Origin: Flavobacterium lutivivi
Lineage (GTDB): Bacteria > Bacteroidota > Bacteroidia > Flavobacteriales > Flavobacteriaceae
Length of the DNA: 64,000 nucleotides
Reading direction: 5' to 3'
Assembly: GCF_014642275.1 (NCBI RefSeq)
Contig: NZ_BMIM01000002.1
Span: 62,001 to 126,000 of the forward strand
Shown one piece after another: positions 17,495 through 26,379 of this stretch. Positions within the stretch are counted from its first letter, which is position 1. Every line of letters starts with the position of its first letter. Under the pieces are notes generated by a model, which saw only the letters and a program-made list of their open reading frames with translations, was not told where the DNA came from and did not search any database. The position numbers and the translations under genes were made by a program.

Positions 17495-17770
17495 ATGAAA
17501 AAATTAATCTCAACATTCGGCTTATTAATGTTAATGATGGTAGTCACGTCATTTACAACTCCAAACGAAATTGGTGGTACAAGTTCTAAACCAGTATTAG
17601 AAATTGGTGGTACTAGTTCTAAACCAGTATTAGAAATTGGTGGTACTAGCTCTAAACCAGTATTAGAAATTGGTGGTACTAGCTCTAAACCAGTATTAGA
17701 AATTGGTGGTACTAGCTCTAAACCAGTATTAGAAATTGGTGGTACTAGTTCTAGACCAGTTTTAGAATAA
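17495..17770 (+). CDS. Small secreted protein of six perfect 11-residue repeats
   Basis: From the ATG at 17495 the product is 91 residues (95 if the ATG at 17483 is used). A Sec signal peptide (MKKLISTFGLLMLMMVVTSFT) is followed directly by six copies of EIGGTSSKPVL, the last with Arg for Lys, and a final Glu. There is no other domain. The DNA units are nearly identical as well, with only a few silent changes. I do not recognise the family. The layout (signal plus identical short units) resembles precursors that release several copies of one peptide, such as the yeast alpha-factor precursor; a structural or adhesive repeat is the alternative. It sits between a LytTR regulator and a TPR sensor kinase and has its own terminator. 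Confidence 0.75.
   Translation: MKKLISTFGLLMLMMVVTSFTTPNEIGGTSSKPVLEIGGTSSKPVLEIGGTSSKPVLEIGGTSSKPVLEIGGTSSKPVLEIGGTSSRPVLE
17567..17764 (+). repeat. Six tandem 33-base units
   Basis: The perfect in-frame direct repeats code for EIGGTSSKPVL. Units differ only at a few third-codon positions (ACAAGT, ACTAGT, ACTAGC) and in one Lys-to-Arg change in the last copy. Such near-identity means recent amplification or ongoing gene conversion, and copy number is likely to vary between strains. Confidence 0.95.
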
Positions 17771-17793
17771 TAAATATTAAAATCAACATATTT

Positions 17794-17822
17794 AAACCGT
17801 CATTTCCATGACGGTTTTTTTT
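17794..17822 (+). terminator. Terminator after the repeat peptide gene
   Basis: AAACCGTCAT (17794-17803) pairs with ATGACGGTTT (17808-17817) around TTCC, followed by a run of T. It separates the peptide gene from the kinase gene, so the two are probably separate transcripts. Confidence 0.9.
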
Positions 17823-17838
17823 ATTGCTCTAACTTTAT

Positions 17839-17846
17839 TATTTTTG
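17839..17846 (+). promoter_or_regulatory. -7 element TATTTTTG for the TPR kinase gene
   Basis: An exact TAnnTTTG box lies just after the terminator and 20 bases before the TTG start at 17867. It supports both separate transcription of the kinase and the choice of that start. Confidence 0.5.
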
Positions 17847-17866
17847 GTCAAGATAAATCCAAATTC

Positions 17867-19903
17867 TTGAAAGGAAAATTACTTTTTTTGATGTTATTAT
17901 TGTTTTTCATTTCTTGTAAAAAGAATAATGGAAAGCATCCTTTTTCAGAAAAAAATACTGACAGCATAGAATACTATTATCAAAGGGTTTTAAATCAGAA
18001 TCTTCCTGATAAAGAAAAGAACAAATCTATTTTTCGAGCATACGATTTACTTCAAACAGCAGATAACAACAACGAAAATCGTAAAAAAATCGCAAAACTG
18101 ACTTTTGATTTTTACTATATAGATGATATAAAAATGTTTGACAAATCATCTAGATTTTTATTATCACTTTCGGAGGAAGAAAAAGACACTGCTAATCTAG
18201 GTAAAGCCTACAGATGTAGAGCAATATTTTACAATGGCGAAAAAAAATTAGATAGTTCATTTTATTTTTTTAAGAAAGCTGAAAAAATTTACACAGCTCT
18301 TAACGACAAAGAAACATTGTCCACAATTTTAATGAACAAGGGGATTATTCAGTTTTCTCTTGGAGAATTTTTGGGAGCTGAACTATCGTTAAACAAGGCA
18401 TACAATTATTTTAAGCAAGAAAATAATTATCAAAAGCAATATTTAATTCTCAATCAGCTTGGTTTGGTTTCAACTGAATTAAAAGAGTATGATAAAGCTC
18501 TTTTTTATCATTATCAAGCGTTAAAAGCAGCTCAGTCTATTGAAAATAAAAGTAGCGAGGTTAATACTTGCTATGGAAACATTGGTTATCTATTTATTAG
18601 ACAAAAGAAATATAAAGAAGCTATTTCTAGTCTTAAAAAAGGGCTAGAAAACCAAAATTTAAAAAATATTGATCCCGTTCTTTATGCAAATTTAATTGAC
18701 AATCAAGCATATGCTCAATTGCAAATTAGTGATTTTCAGAATTTACCTCAAATGTTTTTTGAAGCACTTGAAATTAGAAAAAAGCATGACAACCTAACCT
18801 CAGTAATTGGAAGTTACACACACATTTCTGAATATTATAAAAAATCTAACAATAATATTAAAGCAATCGAGTTTTCAAACGAAGCGCTTTATGAAGCAAG
18901 AAAGTCCAAGATTGCCAACAATATTTTAATTGCCTTAAAACAAGCGCAAGAAGTTGATAAAGAAAAAATCCCTATTTACACTGAAGAATATCTAAGATTA
19001 AATGATAGCTTACAAATTGCAGAAAGAAATTCAAAAGACAGATTGTCTCGAATTGAACTCGAAACCGATGAGATTATAAAAGAAAAAGACAAACTCGAAG
19101 AGCAGAACAGAACCTTACTCTATTTATCGCTTGTGGTTGGTGTCATCTTAACCCTTTTGTTTATACTAAGAGCTCAACGCGCAAGAACAAGAGAATTATT
19201 ATACAAACAAGCGCAACAAAAGGCAAACGAAGAAATCTTTAACTTGATGATGTCGCAACAAAACGTTATCGACGAGAGCCGAAAAGAAGAAAAACAAAGA
19301 ATAGCTAGAGATTTACACGATGGCGTATTAGGAAGAATGTTTGGTGTGCGTTTAAATTTGGATAGCTTAAACTACAGAAATGATGCTGAATCAACAGAAA
19401 AAAGGCATCAATACATCAATGAGTTAAAAGATATTGAACAAGACATTCGCGAAATATCACATGACTTGAATAGAGAAAAACAAGCATTAATCAATAACTT
19501 TATCTCTATTATCAATAAACTATTGGAAGAACAAAGTCATTTATTTTCTACCAACTTGAAATATTATATTGATGATAAAATCATTTGGGATAAAATAAAC
19601 AATACTAGTAAAATTAATCTATATAGAATACTTCAAGAAAGTTTACAAAATATAAACAAATATGCCGAAGCAAAGCATATTTTTGTAGAACTAAAAAAAG
19701 AAAATGATAATATTGTATTGAATATTGAAGACGACGGATTAGGATTTGACGTAACCAAAAAAAGTAAAGGAATAGGTGTTCAGAATATGATTTCAAGAAC
19801 GGATGAATGCCATGGAATAATTGATATTACGTCGAAAAAAGGTCATGGAACAAAAATTTCAATAAAAATACCAATAGAAATAAATACAACAAATATAATT
19901 TAG
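17867..19903 (+). CDS. TPR-containing sensor histidine kinase, lipoprotein-type N-terminus
   Basis: This 678-residue sensor starts at TTG 17867, which gives KGKLLFLMLLLFFISCKK, a proper lipoprotein-like signal; the ATG at 17891 would remove the positive residues. Residues about 40-360 are TPR repeats (for example LNKAYNYFKQENNYQKQYLILNQLG and ALFYHYQALKAA), which should face the periplasm. A short coiled coil leads to a membrane helix at about 423-441 (LLYLSLVVGVILTLLFIL). Next come a HisKA_3 dimerisation domain with H484 (RIARDLHDGVLGRMFG) and a HATPase domain (N-box ESLQNINKYAEA, G-box DDGLGFD and GIGVQNM). The response regulator gene follows 2 bases after the stop. TPR sensors often bind peptides or partner proteins; the ligand is unknown, and the repeat peptide encoded just upstream is an obvious candidate. 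Confidence 0.88.
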   Translation: MKGKLLFLMLLLFFISCKKNNGKHPFSEKNTDSIEYYYQRVLNQNLPDKEKNKSIFRAYDLLQTADNNNENRKKIAKLTFDFYYIDDIKMFDKSSRFLLSLSEEEKDTANLGKAYRCRAIFYNGEKKLDSSFYFFKKAEKIYTALNDKETLSTILMNKGIIQFSLGEFLGAELSLNKAYNYFKQENNYQKQYLILNQLGLVSTELKEYDKALFYHYQALKAAQSIENKSSEVNTCYGNIGYLFIRQKKYKEAISSLKKGLENQNLKNIDPVLYANLIDNQAYAQLQISDFQNLPQMFFEALEIRKKHDNLTSVIGSYTHISEYYKKSNNNIKAIEFSNEALYEARKSKIANNILIALKQAQEVDKEKIPIYTEEYLRLNDSLQIAERNSKDRLSRIELETDEIIKEKDKLEEQNRTLLYLSLVVGVILTLLFILRAQRARTRELLYKQAQQKANEEIFNLMMSQQNVIDESRKEEKQRIARDLHDGVLGRMFGVRLNLDSLNYRNDAESTEKRHQYINELKDIEQDIREISHDLNREKQALINNFISIINKLLEEQSHLFSTNLKYYIDDKIIWDKINNTSKINLYRILQESLQNINKYAEAKHIFVELKKENDNIVLNIEDDGLGFDVTKKSKGIGVQNMISRTDECHGIIDITSKKGHGTKISIKIPIEINTTNII

Positions 19904-19905
19904 CC

Positions 19906-20568
19906 ATGAATAGTCCAATCAACGTATTGATTGTAGATGATCATCCTTTTATCATCGAAGCTTATAAAAATGCGATTAACAAATACAGTCAGCAAGGATA
20001 TGAATTTACTATTAGCCAAGCTGGTGATTGCAAAAAAGGGTATGAACTGATTACTGATGAAACAAAAAGTTTTCAGATGGCAATGTTTGACATCAGTATG
20101 CCTGAATATGCAGAAAAAGGAATTCATTCGGGCGAAGATTTGGCTAAATTAATGCGTGAAAGAAAACCAGATTGCAAGGTTATACTTCTAACCATGCATT
20201 CTGAAAAAGATAAAATTAATAACATCATCAAAAACATTAATCCTGATGGATTAATCATCAAAAACGATATAACTTTTGATGAATTGATTTTTGCTATTGA
20301 TAAAATTATTAAAAACGAAAATTATTATAGCCAAACTGTAATTAAACTCGTTGGACAAGCAAAATATCATGATTTGGATTTAGACACACTCGATACGCAA
20401 ATTATTTACAACATTTCGAAAGGATTAAAAACTACCGAAATGAATAATCTTCCGTTATCTATTAACTCTATTGAAAGTCGTAAAACAAGGATTAAACAGG
20501 TTTTAGAAATTCCAAACGCTACAGATTTAGAACTAGTTAAAGTTGCTAAAGACAAAGGTGTAATTTAA
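19906..20568 (+). CDS. NarL/FixJ-like response regulator with divergent HTH
   Basis: This 220-residue partner of the upstream kinase has a receiver domain at residues 1-135 with the acidic pair in IVDDHPF, phospho-acceptor D62 in MAMFDISMP and the later conserved Thr (LLTMHSEKD) and Lys (LIIKND). The C-terminal part (about 155-205, LDTLDTQIIYNISKGLKTTEMNNLPLSINSIESRKTRIKQVL) follows the LuxR-type HTH pattern but is clearly divergent. Gene order and the 2-base gap show it forms a two-component system with the TPR kinase. Its targets are unknown; the structured region before the repeat peptide gene is one place to look. Confidence 0.85.
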   Translation: MNSPINVLIVDDHPFIIEAYKNAINKYSQQGYEFTISQAGDCKKGYELITDETKSFQMAMFDISMPEYAEKGIHSGEDLAKLMRERKPDCKVILLTMHSEKDKINNIIKNINPDGLIIKNDITFDELIFAIDKIIKNENYYSQTVIKLVGQAKYHDLDLDTLDTQIIYNISKGLKTTEMNNLPLSINSIESRKTRIKQVLEIPNATDLELVKVAKDKGVI

Positions 20569-20573
20569 ACCCG

Positions 20574-21620
20574 TTACGCATCCAAAGCGTCCCAACCTCT
20601 TGCTTTTAGAGGAATTTTTGTGTTGGCTCTAGTAATTAGGTTTACTCCTTCGCTAGCTTGAGTTATATGACCAATTACGGTGAAATTTGGATTGGCTTTT
20701 ATCTTATCAAAATCTTCTAGAGGAATTGTAAAAAGTAGCTCATAATCCTCACCGCCATTGAGAGCTATAGTAGTAGAATCGATATTAAATTCTTCGCAAA
20801 CGTCAATAAACTGTGGATCTACAGGTATTTTTTCTTCAAAAAGATTACAACCCACGTTGCTTTGCTTACAAATGTGCAATAATTCTGAAGAAAGCCCATC
20901 AGATATATCAATCATAGCCGTTGGTTTAACTTCTAGTTTTTCGAGCAATTCTTTGATATCGGTTCTTGCTTCAGGTTTTAATTGTCTTTCTATTAAATAA
21001 GTATAAGCATCCAAATCGGGTTGATTGTTTGGATTTACTTGAAAAACTTGTTTTTCTCTTTCCAATACTTGCAAACCCATATAAGCTGAGCCTAAATCGC
21101 CTGAAACCACCAATAAATCATTTTCTTTAGCGTTATTTCTATACACAATCTCATCTTCATTAGCTTCGCCAATTGCTGTAATAGAAATGATTAATCCTTT
21201 TTGAGAAGAAGTCGTATCGCCACCAATTACATCAATATTATAAACTTTTGCTGCCAATGCAATTCCGCCAAAAAGTTCTTCCATCGCTTCGAGAGGAAAA
21301 CGATTTGAAACAGCAATCGAAACTGTTATTTGGGTTGGTTTTGCGTTCATTGCCGCAATATCTGAAAGGTTCACAACAACAGCTTTGTACCCCAAATGCT
21401 TCAAAGGCATATAACTCAAATCAAAATGTACACCTTCAATTAACAAGTCTGTTGAAACAACTGTTTTTTTGTTTTTAAAATCTAAAACCGCAGCATCATC
21501 ACCAATCCCTTTTAGTGTAGATGAGTGTTTTATATCAAAACCTTTGGTTAAATGATCTATAAGTCCAAATTCTCCTAGTTGTGATACAGGTGTTCGTTGA
21601 GGATTTTTATCTTCGAGCAT
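20574..21620 (-). CDS. thiL: Thiamine-monophosphate kinase
   Basis: This 348-residue enzyme phosphorylates thiamine monophosphate to thiamine diphosphate, the last step of cofactor synthesis. The N-terminal motif GIGDDAAVLDFKN with the preceding FDIKHSST, VIGGDTTSS and VVSGDLGSAYMGLQ bind ATP and metal as in the AIR synthase-related family. IDISDGLSSELLHI and NGGEDYELLFTI are further signatures. The length is normal. It converges on the response regulator gene with only 5 bases between them and no obvious terminator. No TPP riboswitch was seen nearby. Confidence 0.95.
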   Translation of the reverse strand: MLEDKNPQRTPVSQLGEFGLIDHLTKGFDIKHSSTLKGIGDDAAVLDFKNKKTVVSTDLLIEGVHFDLSYMPLKHLGYKAVVVNLSDIAAMNAKPTQITVSIAVSNRFPLEAMEELFGGIALAAKVYNIDVIGGDTTSSQKGLIISITAIGEANEDEIVYRNNAKENDLLVVSGDLGSAYMGLQVLEREKQVFQVNPNNQPDLDAYTYLIERQLKPEARTDIKELLEKLEVKPTAMIDISDGLSSELLHICKQSNVGCNLFEEKIPVDPQFIDVCEEFNIDSTTIALNGGEDYELLFTIPLEDFDKIKANPNFTVIGHITQASEGVNLITRANTKIPLKARGWDALDA

Positions 21621-21671
21621 AGCAAAATTATTTTGGCAAATTTACAAAGTTGAATCGGTAATTGCTAAATA

Positions 21672-21703
21672 AAAAAACCCAACAACTTTCGTCATTGGGT
21701 TTT
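21672..21703 (-). terminator. Terminator of lepA
   Basis: On the minus strand AAAACCCAA pairs with TTGGGTTTT across a 12-base loop, followed by a T run. It lies 36 bases after the lepA stop and before thiL. Confidence 0.75.
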
Positions 21704-21705
21704 CC

Positions 21706-21737
21706 ATTATCTATCAGTCTATTATCTGCTATCTAAA
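21706..21737. repeat. Short stuttered-word tract (ATTATCTATC type)
   Basis: The words TCTATTATCTGCTATCTA repeat with small changes in the gap between the lepA stop and its terminator. Only one arm is present, so it looks like a partial copy of the stutter elements found elsewhere in this window. Confidence 0.4.
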
Positions 21738-21738
21738 A

Positions 21739-23535
21739 CTAATCATTCAACTTCAATACCGCCATAAACGCCGATTGAGGAATTTCTACATTTCCTACTT
21801 GTCGCATGCGTTTTTTACCTGCTTTTTGTTTTTCGAGTAATTTACGTTTACGAGAAATATCTCCACCATAACATTTTGCAGTAACATCTTTACGCAAGGC
21901 TTTGATGGTTTCACGAGCTATAATTTTTGCTCCAATCGCCGCTTGAATAGGAATATCAAATTGTTGTCTTGGTATTAATTCGCGCAGTTTTTCACACATT
22001 TTTTTACCAATATTATAAGCGTTATCCTCGTGAATTAATGCCGATAATGCATCAACTGAGTTTCCGTTTAATAATACATCAAGTCTAACTAATCTTGAAG
22101 TTCGCATACCTATTGGGTGATAATCAAACGAAGCATAACCTTTGGAAACGGTTTTTAATCTATCATAAAAATCAAAAACAATTTCGGCCAATGGCATATC
22201 AAAATTAAGTTCAACTCTTTCAGTTGTTAAATAGGTTTGATTAGTAATTTGTCCACGTTTTTCGATACACAAACTCATTACATTACCAACAAAATCAGCT
22301 TTGGTGATAATAGTTGCCTTGATGAATGGTTCTTCTACTCTATCTAGTTTTGATGGTTCAGGTAAATCGGAAGGATTATTGACTACAAAAGGTATTTCGG
22401 GTTCTTTTTTGGTATAAGCAAGATACGAAACGTTTGGCACAGTAGTGATTACCGTCATGTCAAACTCACGTTCCAATCGTTCTTGGATAATTTCCATATG
22501 AAGCATTCCAAGAAAACCACAACGGAAACCAAAACCAAGTGCTGCAGAACTTTCGGCTGTGAAAACTAATGACGCATCATTCAATTGCAATTTCTCCATC
22601 GATGCACGCAAATCTTCATAATCTTCGGTATCAACAGGATAAATTCCAGCAAAAACCATTGGTTTTACATCTTCAAAACCATGAATCATATTGGTTGTTG
22701 GTGTTTTTGCATCAGTAATAGTATCACCTACTTTTACTTCTTTGGCTTCTTTAATTCCAGAAATTAAATAACCTACATCACCTGTAGAAATAATATCTTT
22801 TGGAACTTGATTTAGTTTTAATGTTCCTATTTCGTCGGCAAAATACTCATTGCCAGTTGCCATAAATTTAATTTTTTGTCCTTTACGAATTTCACCATTT
22901 TTTACTCTAAATATTACCTCAATTCCTCTAAAAGGGTTGTAAACACTATCAAAAATCAAAGCTTGTAACGGTTCGTCCTTGCTTCCTTTTGGTGCAGGAA
23001 CTCTTTCTATAATGGCTTCAAGAATTTTGTCGACACCAAAACCTGTCTTTCCAGAAGCATGAATAATTTCTTCTAATTTGCAACCTAATAAGTCAACAAT
23101 ATCATCGCTTACTTCTTCAGGGTTTGCAGAAGGTAAATCTACTTTATTGAGAACAGGAATAATTTCTAGGTCATTTTCTAAAGCTAAATATAGATTAGAA
23201 ATGGTTTGTGCTTGAATACTTTGTGCGGCATCTACAATCAACAATGCGCCTTCGCAAGCAGCAATTGAACGCGAAACTTCATAAGAGAAATCCACGTGAC
23301 CTGGTGTGTCGATAAGATTTAGAATATATTTTTCTCCTTTATATTCATATTCCATCTGGATTGCGTGACTTTTTATGGTAATTCCTCGTTCACGTTCCAA
23401 ATCCATATTGTCTAAAAGCTGTGCTTGTGCTTCACGAGCTGTAACGGTTTTGGTAAAATCCAAAAGGCGGTCAGCAAGTGTACTTTTTCCGTGGTCAATA
23501 TGTGCAATGATGCAAAAATTTCTAATATTCTTCAT
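21739..23535 (-). CDS. lepA: Elongation factor 4 (LepA)
   Basis: This 598-residue translational GTPase acts on stalled or newly initiating ribosomes. G1 is [16 protein letters not shown]3 DTPGHVDF and G4 NKVD. The switch region contains [14 protein letters not shown]. The LepA-specific C-terminal domain ends with [42 protein letters not shown]. The length is normal for the family. The promoter region lies at 23593-23621, divergent from dus. Confidence 0.97.
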   Translation of the reverse strand: MKNIRNFCIIAHIDHGKSTLADRLLDFTKTVTAREAQAQLLDNMDLERERGITIKSHAIQMEYEYKGEKYILNLIDTPGHVDFSYEVSRSIAACEGALLIVDAAQSIQAQTISNLYLALENDLEIIPVLNKVDLPSANPEEVSDDIVDLLGCKLEEIIHASGKTGFGVDKILEAIIERVPAPKGSKDEPLQALIFDSVYNPFRGIEVIFRVKNGEIRKGQKIKFMATGNEYFADEIGTLKLNQVPKDIISTGDVGYLISGIKEAKEVKVGDTITDAKTPTTNMIHGFEDVKPMVFAGIYPVDTEDYEDLRASMEKLQLNDASLVFTAESSAALGFGFRCGFLGMLHMEIIQERLEREFDMTVITTVPNVSYLAYTKKEPEIPFVVNNPSDLPEPSKLDRVEEPFIKATIITKADFVGNVMSLCIEKRGQITNQTYLTTERVELNFDMPLAEIVFDFYDRLKTVSKGYASFDYHPIGMRTSRLVRLDVLLNGNSVDALSALIHEDNAYNIGKKMCEKLRELIPRQQFDIPIQAAIGAKIIARETIKALRKDVTAKCYGGDISRKRKLLEKQKAGKKRMRQVGNVEIPQSAFMAVLKLND

Positions 23536-23592
23536 TATCCAAATTCAATATCAAGTTCAAATTTCAATAGCAATTCAAATGCATTTAATCTG

Positions 23593-23621
23593 CAAATATA
23601 CTCTAAATTCGCCAGCTTCAA
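23593..23621 (-). promoter_or_regulatory. Promoter of lepA
   Basis: On the minus strand TTG (23621-23619) is followed after 18 bases by TATATTTG (23600-23593), a full Bacteroidetes -33/-7 pair. The leader would be about 54 bases. Confidence 0.65.
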
Positions 23622-23673
23622 AGCACAAAGAAGCCTTTATTCATTTGTCTATTATCTATTCTTTTAAAAGTCG

Positions 23674-23681
23674 TATTTTTG
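23674..23681 (+). promoter_or_regulatory. -7 element TATTTTTG for dus
   Basis: An exact TAnnTTTG box lies 18 bases before the dus ATG. No well-placed TTG was found. Confidence 0.5.
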
Positions 23682-23698
23682 TCAAAATTTTTCATCAA

Positions 23699-24691
23699 AT
23701 GCCAAAAATCGGTAACATACAATTACCTGAATTCCCTTTATTACTCGCTCCAATGGAGGATGTGAGCGATCCACCATTTCGTCGTTTATGTAAACTTCAT
23801 GGTGCCGATTTGATGTACTCTGAGTTTATTTCGAGTGAAGGACTTATTCGTGATGCAATGAAAAGCCGTCAAAAATTGGATATTTTTGATTATGAACGAC
23901 CTGTAGGTATTCAAATTTTTGGTGGAGATGAAGAAGCTATGGAAATGTCTGCCAAAATTGTTGATACTGTTCAACCTGATTTAGTGGATATAAATTTTGG
24001 CTGTCCTGTAAAAAAAGTAGTTTGCAAAGGCGCTGGAGCAGGCGTTTTAAAAGATGTAGATTTAATGATTAGGCTAACAAAAGCCGTTATCAAAGGGACT
24101 AATTTGCCTGTTACGGTAAAAACCCGTTTAGGTTGGGACGAAAGTTCTATAAACATTGATGAAGTAGCCGAAAGACTTCAGGATATAGGTGTTCAAGCTT
24201 TGACAATACATGCAAGGACAAGAGCTCAAATGTATAAAGGACATTCTGATTGGTCGCATATAGCTAGAGTAAAAAACAACCCAAGAATTACAATGCCAAT
24301 TTTTGGAAACGGTGATATTGATAGTCCCGAGAAAGCTTTGGAATACAAAAATAAGTATGGAATAGACGGAATAATGATAGGTCGTGCGGCTATAGGTTAT
24401 CCATGGATTTTTAATGAAATTAAGCATTATTTTAAAACTGGAGAACATTTGCCTCTTCCATCAATGAATGACAGAATTGAAGCTGCAAAAAATCATTTGA
24501 TATGGTCAATGGAATGGAAAGGCGAACGCATTGGGATAGTAGAAATGCGTCGTCATTATACTAATTATTTCAAAGGGATTCATGGTTTCAAAGAGTTCAA
24601 ACAAAGATTAGTAACTACTGATGACCATAACGGGTTAATGAGTATTTTTGATGAAATCAGTGAAGTATATGCTGATTATCAATTCTTTTGA
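23699..24691 (+). CDS. dusB: tRNA-dihydrouridine synthase (DusB-like)
   Basis: This 330-residue flavoenzyme reduces uridines in the tRNA D-loop. The TIM barrel opens with PLLLAPMEDVSDPPFRRLC, the FMN site, and contains MYSEFISSEGLI, the active-site loop INFGCPVKKV and the phosphate-binding end FGNGDIDSPEKAL...IDGIMIGRAAIGYPWIF. The open frame runs far upstream, opposite lepA, but family alignment and the -7 box at 23674 support the ATG at 23699. The 3' end overlaps the converging permease gene by 13 bases. Confidence 0.93.
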   Translation: MPKIGNIQLPEFPLLLAPMEDVSDPPFRRLCKLHGADLMYSEFISSEGLIRDAMKSRQKLDIFDYERPVGIQIFGGDEEAMEMSAKIVDTVQPDLVDINFGCPVKKVVCKGAGAGVLKDVDLMIRLTKAVIKGTNLPVTVKTRLGWDESSINIDEVAERLQDIGVQALTIHARTRAQMYKGHSDWSHIARVKNNPRITMPIFGNGDIDSPEKALEYKNKYGIDGIMIGRAAIGYPWIFNEIKHYFKTGEHLPLPSMNDRIEAAKNHLIWSMEWKGERIGIVEMRRHYTNYFKGIHGFKEFKQRLVTTDDHNGLMSIFDEISEVYADYQFF

Positions 24692-25887
24692 TTAAATATA
24701 TCTTTCGAAACTCTACTACTTGCAATATAGCTAGCAAGAAAGCCCAATATCATAATTGTAAGCATTACTACAGCAACATTTTTTACACTAAAAACTACTG
24801 GATAGGCCAAGTTTTGGGTAATCATTATTAGTTTGAATTTCTGCTGAAGTAATACAATTATTACCCCTAAAAACAACCCAATAATTCCACCTACAACACA
24901 CATCAATACGCCTTGAAGAAGAAAAATTCTTTTGATGTTTTTTATTTCAGCTCCAAGACTAAGCATTGTCTTTAAGTTATACTTTTTATCTAAAATCATC
25001 ATGATTAATGCTCCAATGAGGTTAAATAATGCAATAATGATTACTAGAGTAAATATTAAATATACAGCTACATTTTCAGTATTTAGCATCTTGTAAAGCG
25101 TATCGTTTAACTCTGCTCTTGTTTTGATTTTAGCTGATTTTCCAAAACATTTCTTTAATTTTTCAGCCACTAAATTTTCATCTGAACCTGGTTTTAGCTT
25201 TATTTCAATAGCAGAAAACTCCTCTTTTTTGAATTCTAGAAGTTGTTGTGCTAATTCTAAATCACAAAAAACATATTTACTATCGAGCTCTTCACTTATG
25301 GCATAAATCCCAACGGGAAAAAGAACCGCTTTGTTAAAAGCTTCCGCTTCGCTTTCTATAACTCCTCTGCCTTTTCTTGGAACATAAACCTCAAAAGGGT
25401 TGTTAAAATCAAATAATCCAAGTGATAATTTTTCTGAAACTCCATAACCTATTACAACTTCAGCCGTTTTCTCTGTTAACCATTTTCCATTAAAGAGCTT
25501 ATTTGAAACAACGTTTGTCTTGATAAAACTTTTGTCAACACCTTTTAAATAGGCAACCTGTTCTTTGCCATCAAAAAAAAACAAAACTCTTTCTTCAATT
25601 ACTTTACTGAAATCCAAAATCTCATCAATTTCACTGATTTCTTTATTCTGTTGATTAGTTAAAACTATAGTCTTACCAGTAGAAGGAATGATTTTTAAAT
25701 CAGGATCAAAATCATTGGAAAATGAAAGACTAAATTCTCGCAAACCACTAAAAACAGACAAAACAACAAACAACGCAAGAGTCCCTACTATTATTCCAAC
25801 AGATGCAATTTTGCTGATAATGTTAATAGCATTGTTCTTGCTTTTACTAAAAAAGTATCTTTTGGCTATGTAAAAAGAAAAATTCAA
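24679..25887 (-). CDS. FtsX/LolE-type ABC transporter permease
   Basis: This 402-residue inner membrane protein has an N-terminal helix (IISKIASVGIIVGTLALFVVLSVFSG), a large periplasmic domain (about 45-260), and three C-terminal helices near 275-300, 325-350 and 370-390. This is the MacB/FtsX core topology of lipoprotein release (LolC/E) and related mechanotransmission transporters. The motif KYNLKTMLSLGAEIKNIKRIFLLQG is the family's coupling helix. No ATPase gene is adjacent, so the partner must be encoded elsewhere. The gene starts 3 bases after the rbfA stop, forming an rbfA-permease operon. Confidence 0.85.
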   Translation of the reverse strand: MNFSFYIAKRYFFSKSKNNAINIISKIASVGIIVGTLALFVVLSVFSGLREFSLSFSNDFDPDLKIIPSTGKTIVLTNQQNKEISEIDEILDFSKVIEERVLFFFDGKEQVAYLKGVDKSFIKTNVVSNKLFNGKWLTEKTAEVVIGYGVSEKLSLGLFDFNNPFEVYVPRKGRGVIESEAEAFNKAVLFPVGIYAISEELDSKYVFCDLELAQQLLEFKKEEFSAIEIKLKPGSDENLVAEKLKKCFGKSAKIKTRAELNDTLYKMLNTENVAVYLIFTLVIIIALFNLIGALIMMILDKKYNLKTMLSLGAEIKNIKRIFLLQGVLMCVVGGIIGLFLGVIIVLLQQKFKLIMITQNLAYPVVFSVKNVAVVMLTIMILGFLASYIASSRVSKDIFNQKN

Positions 25888-25890
25888 TTA

Positions 25891-26283
25891 CTATGATTTC
25901 TTACGTTTAATAAGTAATTCTGGGTTTTCTATTGGATTTTCATTTCCCGAAAGAGCTGAGTCAATTTTTTCTATATAGTCCAAAGAGTCATCTATATAGA
26001 AAATTAAATTAGGAACTTTTCGTAGCTGTAATTTAACTCTTTGAGCTAAATCATGCTTAATAAGAGGTGTGTTTGATTTAATTGCTTCCAATAATTCTTT
26101 TGCTTTTTCTTGCGGAAAAATACTCAAATAAACCTTTGCAATTGACAAATCAGTAGTAACACTCACTTTGGACACAGAAATTATTAAATTGCTTATGCTG
26201 TTTTTTCTGATTTCGCCTTGGAGAATATCTACTAGGTCTTTTTGCAAAACATTTCCAATTTTTCTTTGTCTGTTAGTTTCCAT
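25891..26283 (-). CDS. rbfA: Ribosome-binding factor A
   Basis: This is a 130-residue KH-like protein needed for late maturation of the 30S subunit and 16S rRNA 5' end processing. The N-terminus METNRQRKIGNVLQKDLVDILQ, the central VSVTTDLSIAKVYLSIFP and the PNLIFYIDDSLDYIEKIDSAL segment are standard. I use the ATG at 26283; the open frame further upstream lacks family similarity. A TACTTTTG box at 26295-26288 ends just 4 bases before that ATG, so the message may be leaderless. Confidence 0.93.
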   Translation of the reverse strand: METNRQRKIGNVLQKDLVDILQGEIRKNSISNLIISVSKVSVTTDLSIAKVYLSIFPQEKAKELLEAIKSNTPLIKHDLAQRVKLQLRKVPNLIFYIDDSLDYIEKIDSALSGNENPIENPELLIKRKKS

Positions 26284-26287
26284 ATTG

Positions 26288-26295
26288 CAAAAGTA
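26288..26295 (-). promoter_or_regulatory. -7 element TACTTTTG for rbfA, leaderless start
   Basis: On the minus strand TACTTTTG ends 4 bases before the rbfA ATG. If transcription starts 4 bases after the box, the transcript begins about one base before the start codon. A TTG-like element is not at the ideal distance. Confidence 0.45.
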
Positions 26296-26379
26296 TAATT
26301 TTTTAAAGCAATTACTATTAAATAAGCTTCTATTTGGCAAAATTTTGAGTTAATTTTGCTAAACATATTATCAATTAAC

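Noticed and set aside
17567-17764. Regular direct repeats that might suggest a CRISPR array
   Set aside because: There are no spacers: units are 33 bases, contiguous and in frame inside a secreted protein. No cas gene is near.
23375-23698. Longer N-terminus for the tRNA-dihydrouridine synthase
   Set aside because: The extension lies opposite lepA and its promoter, lacks family similarity, and the -7 box at 23674 lies downstream of its start.
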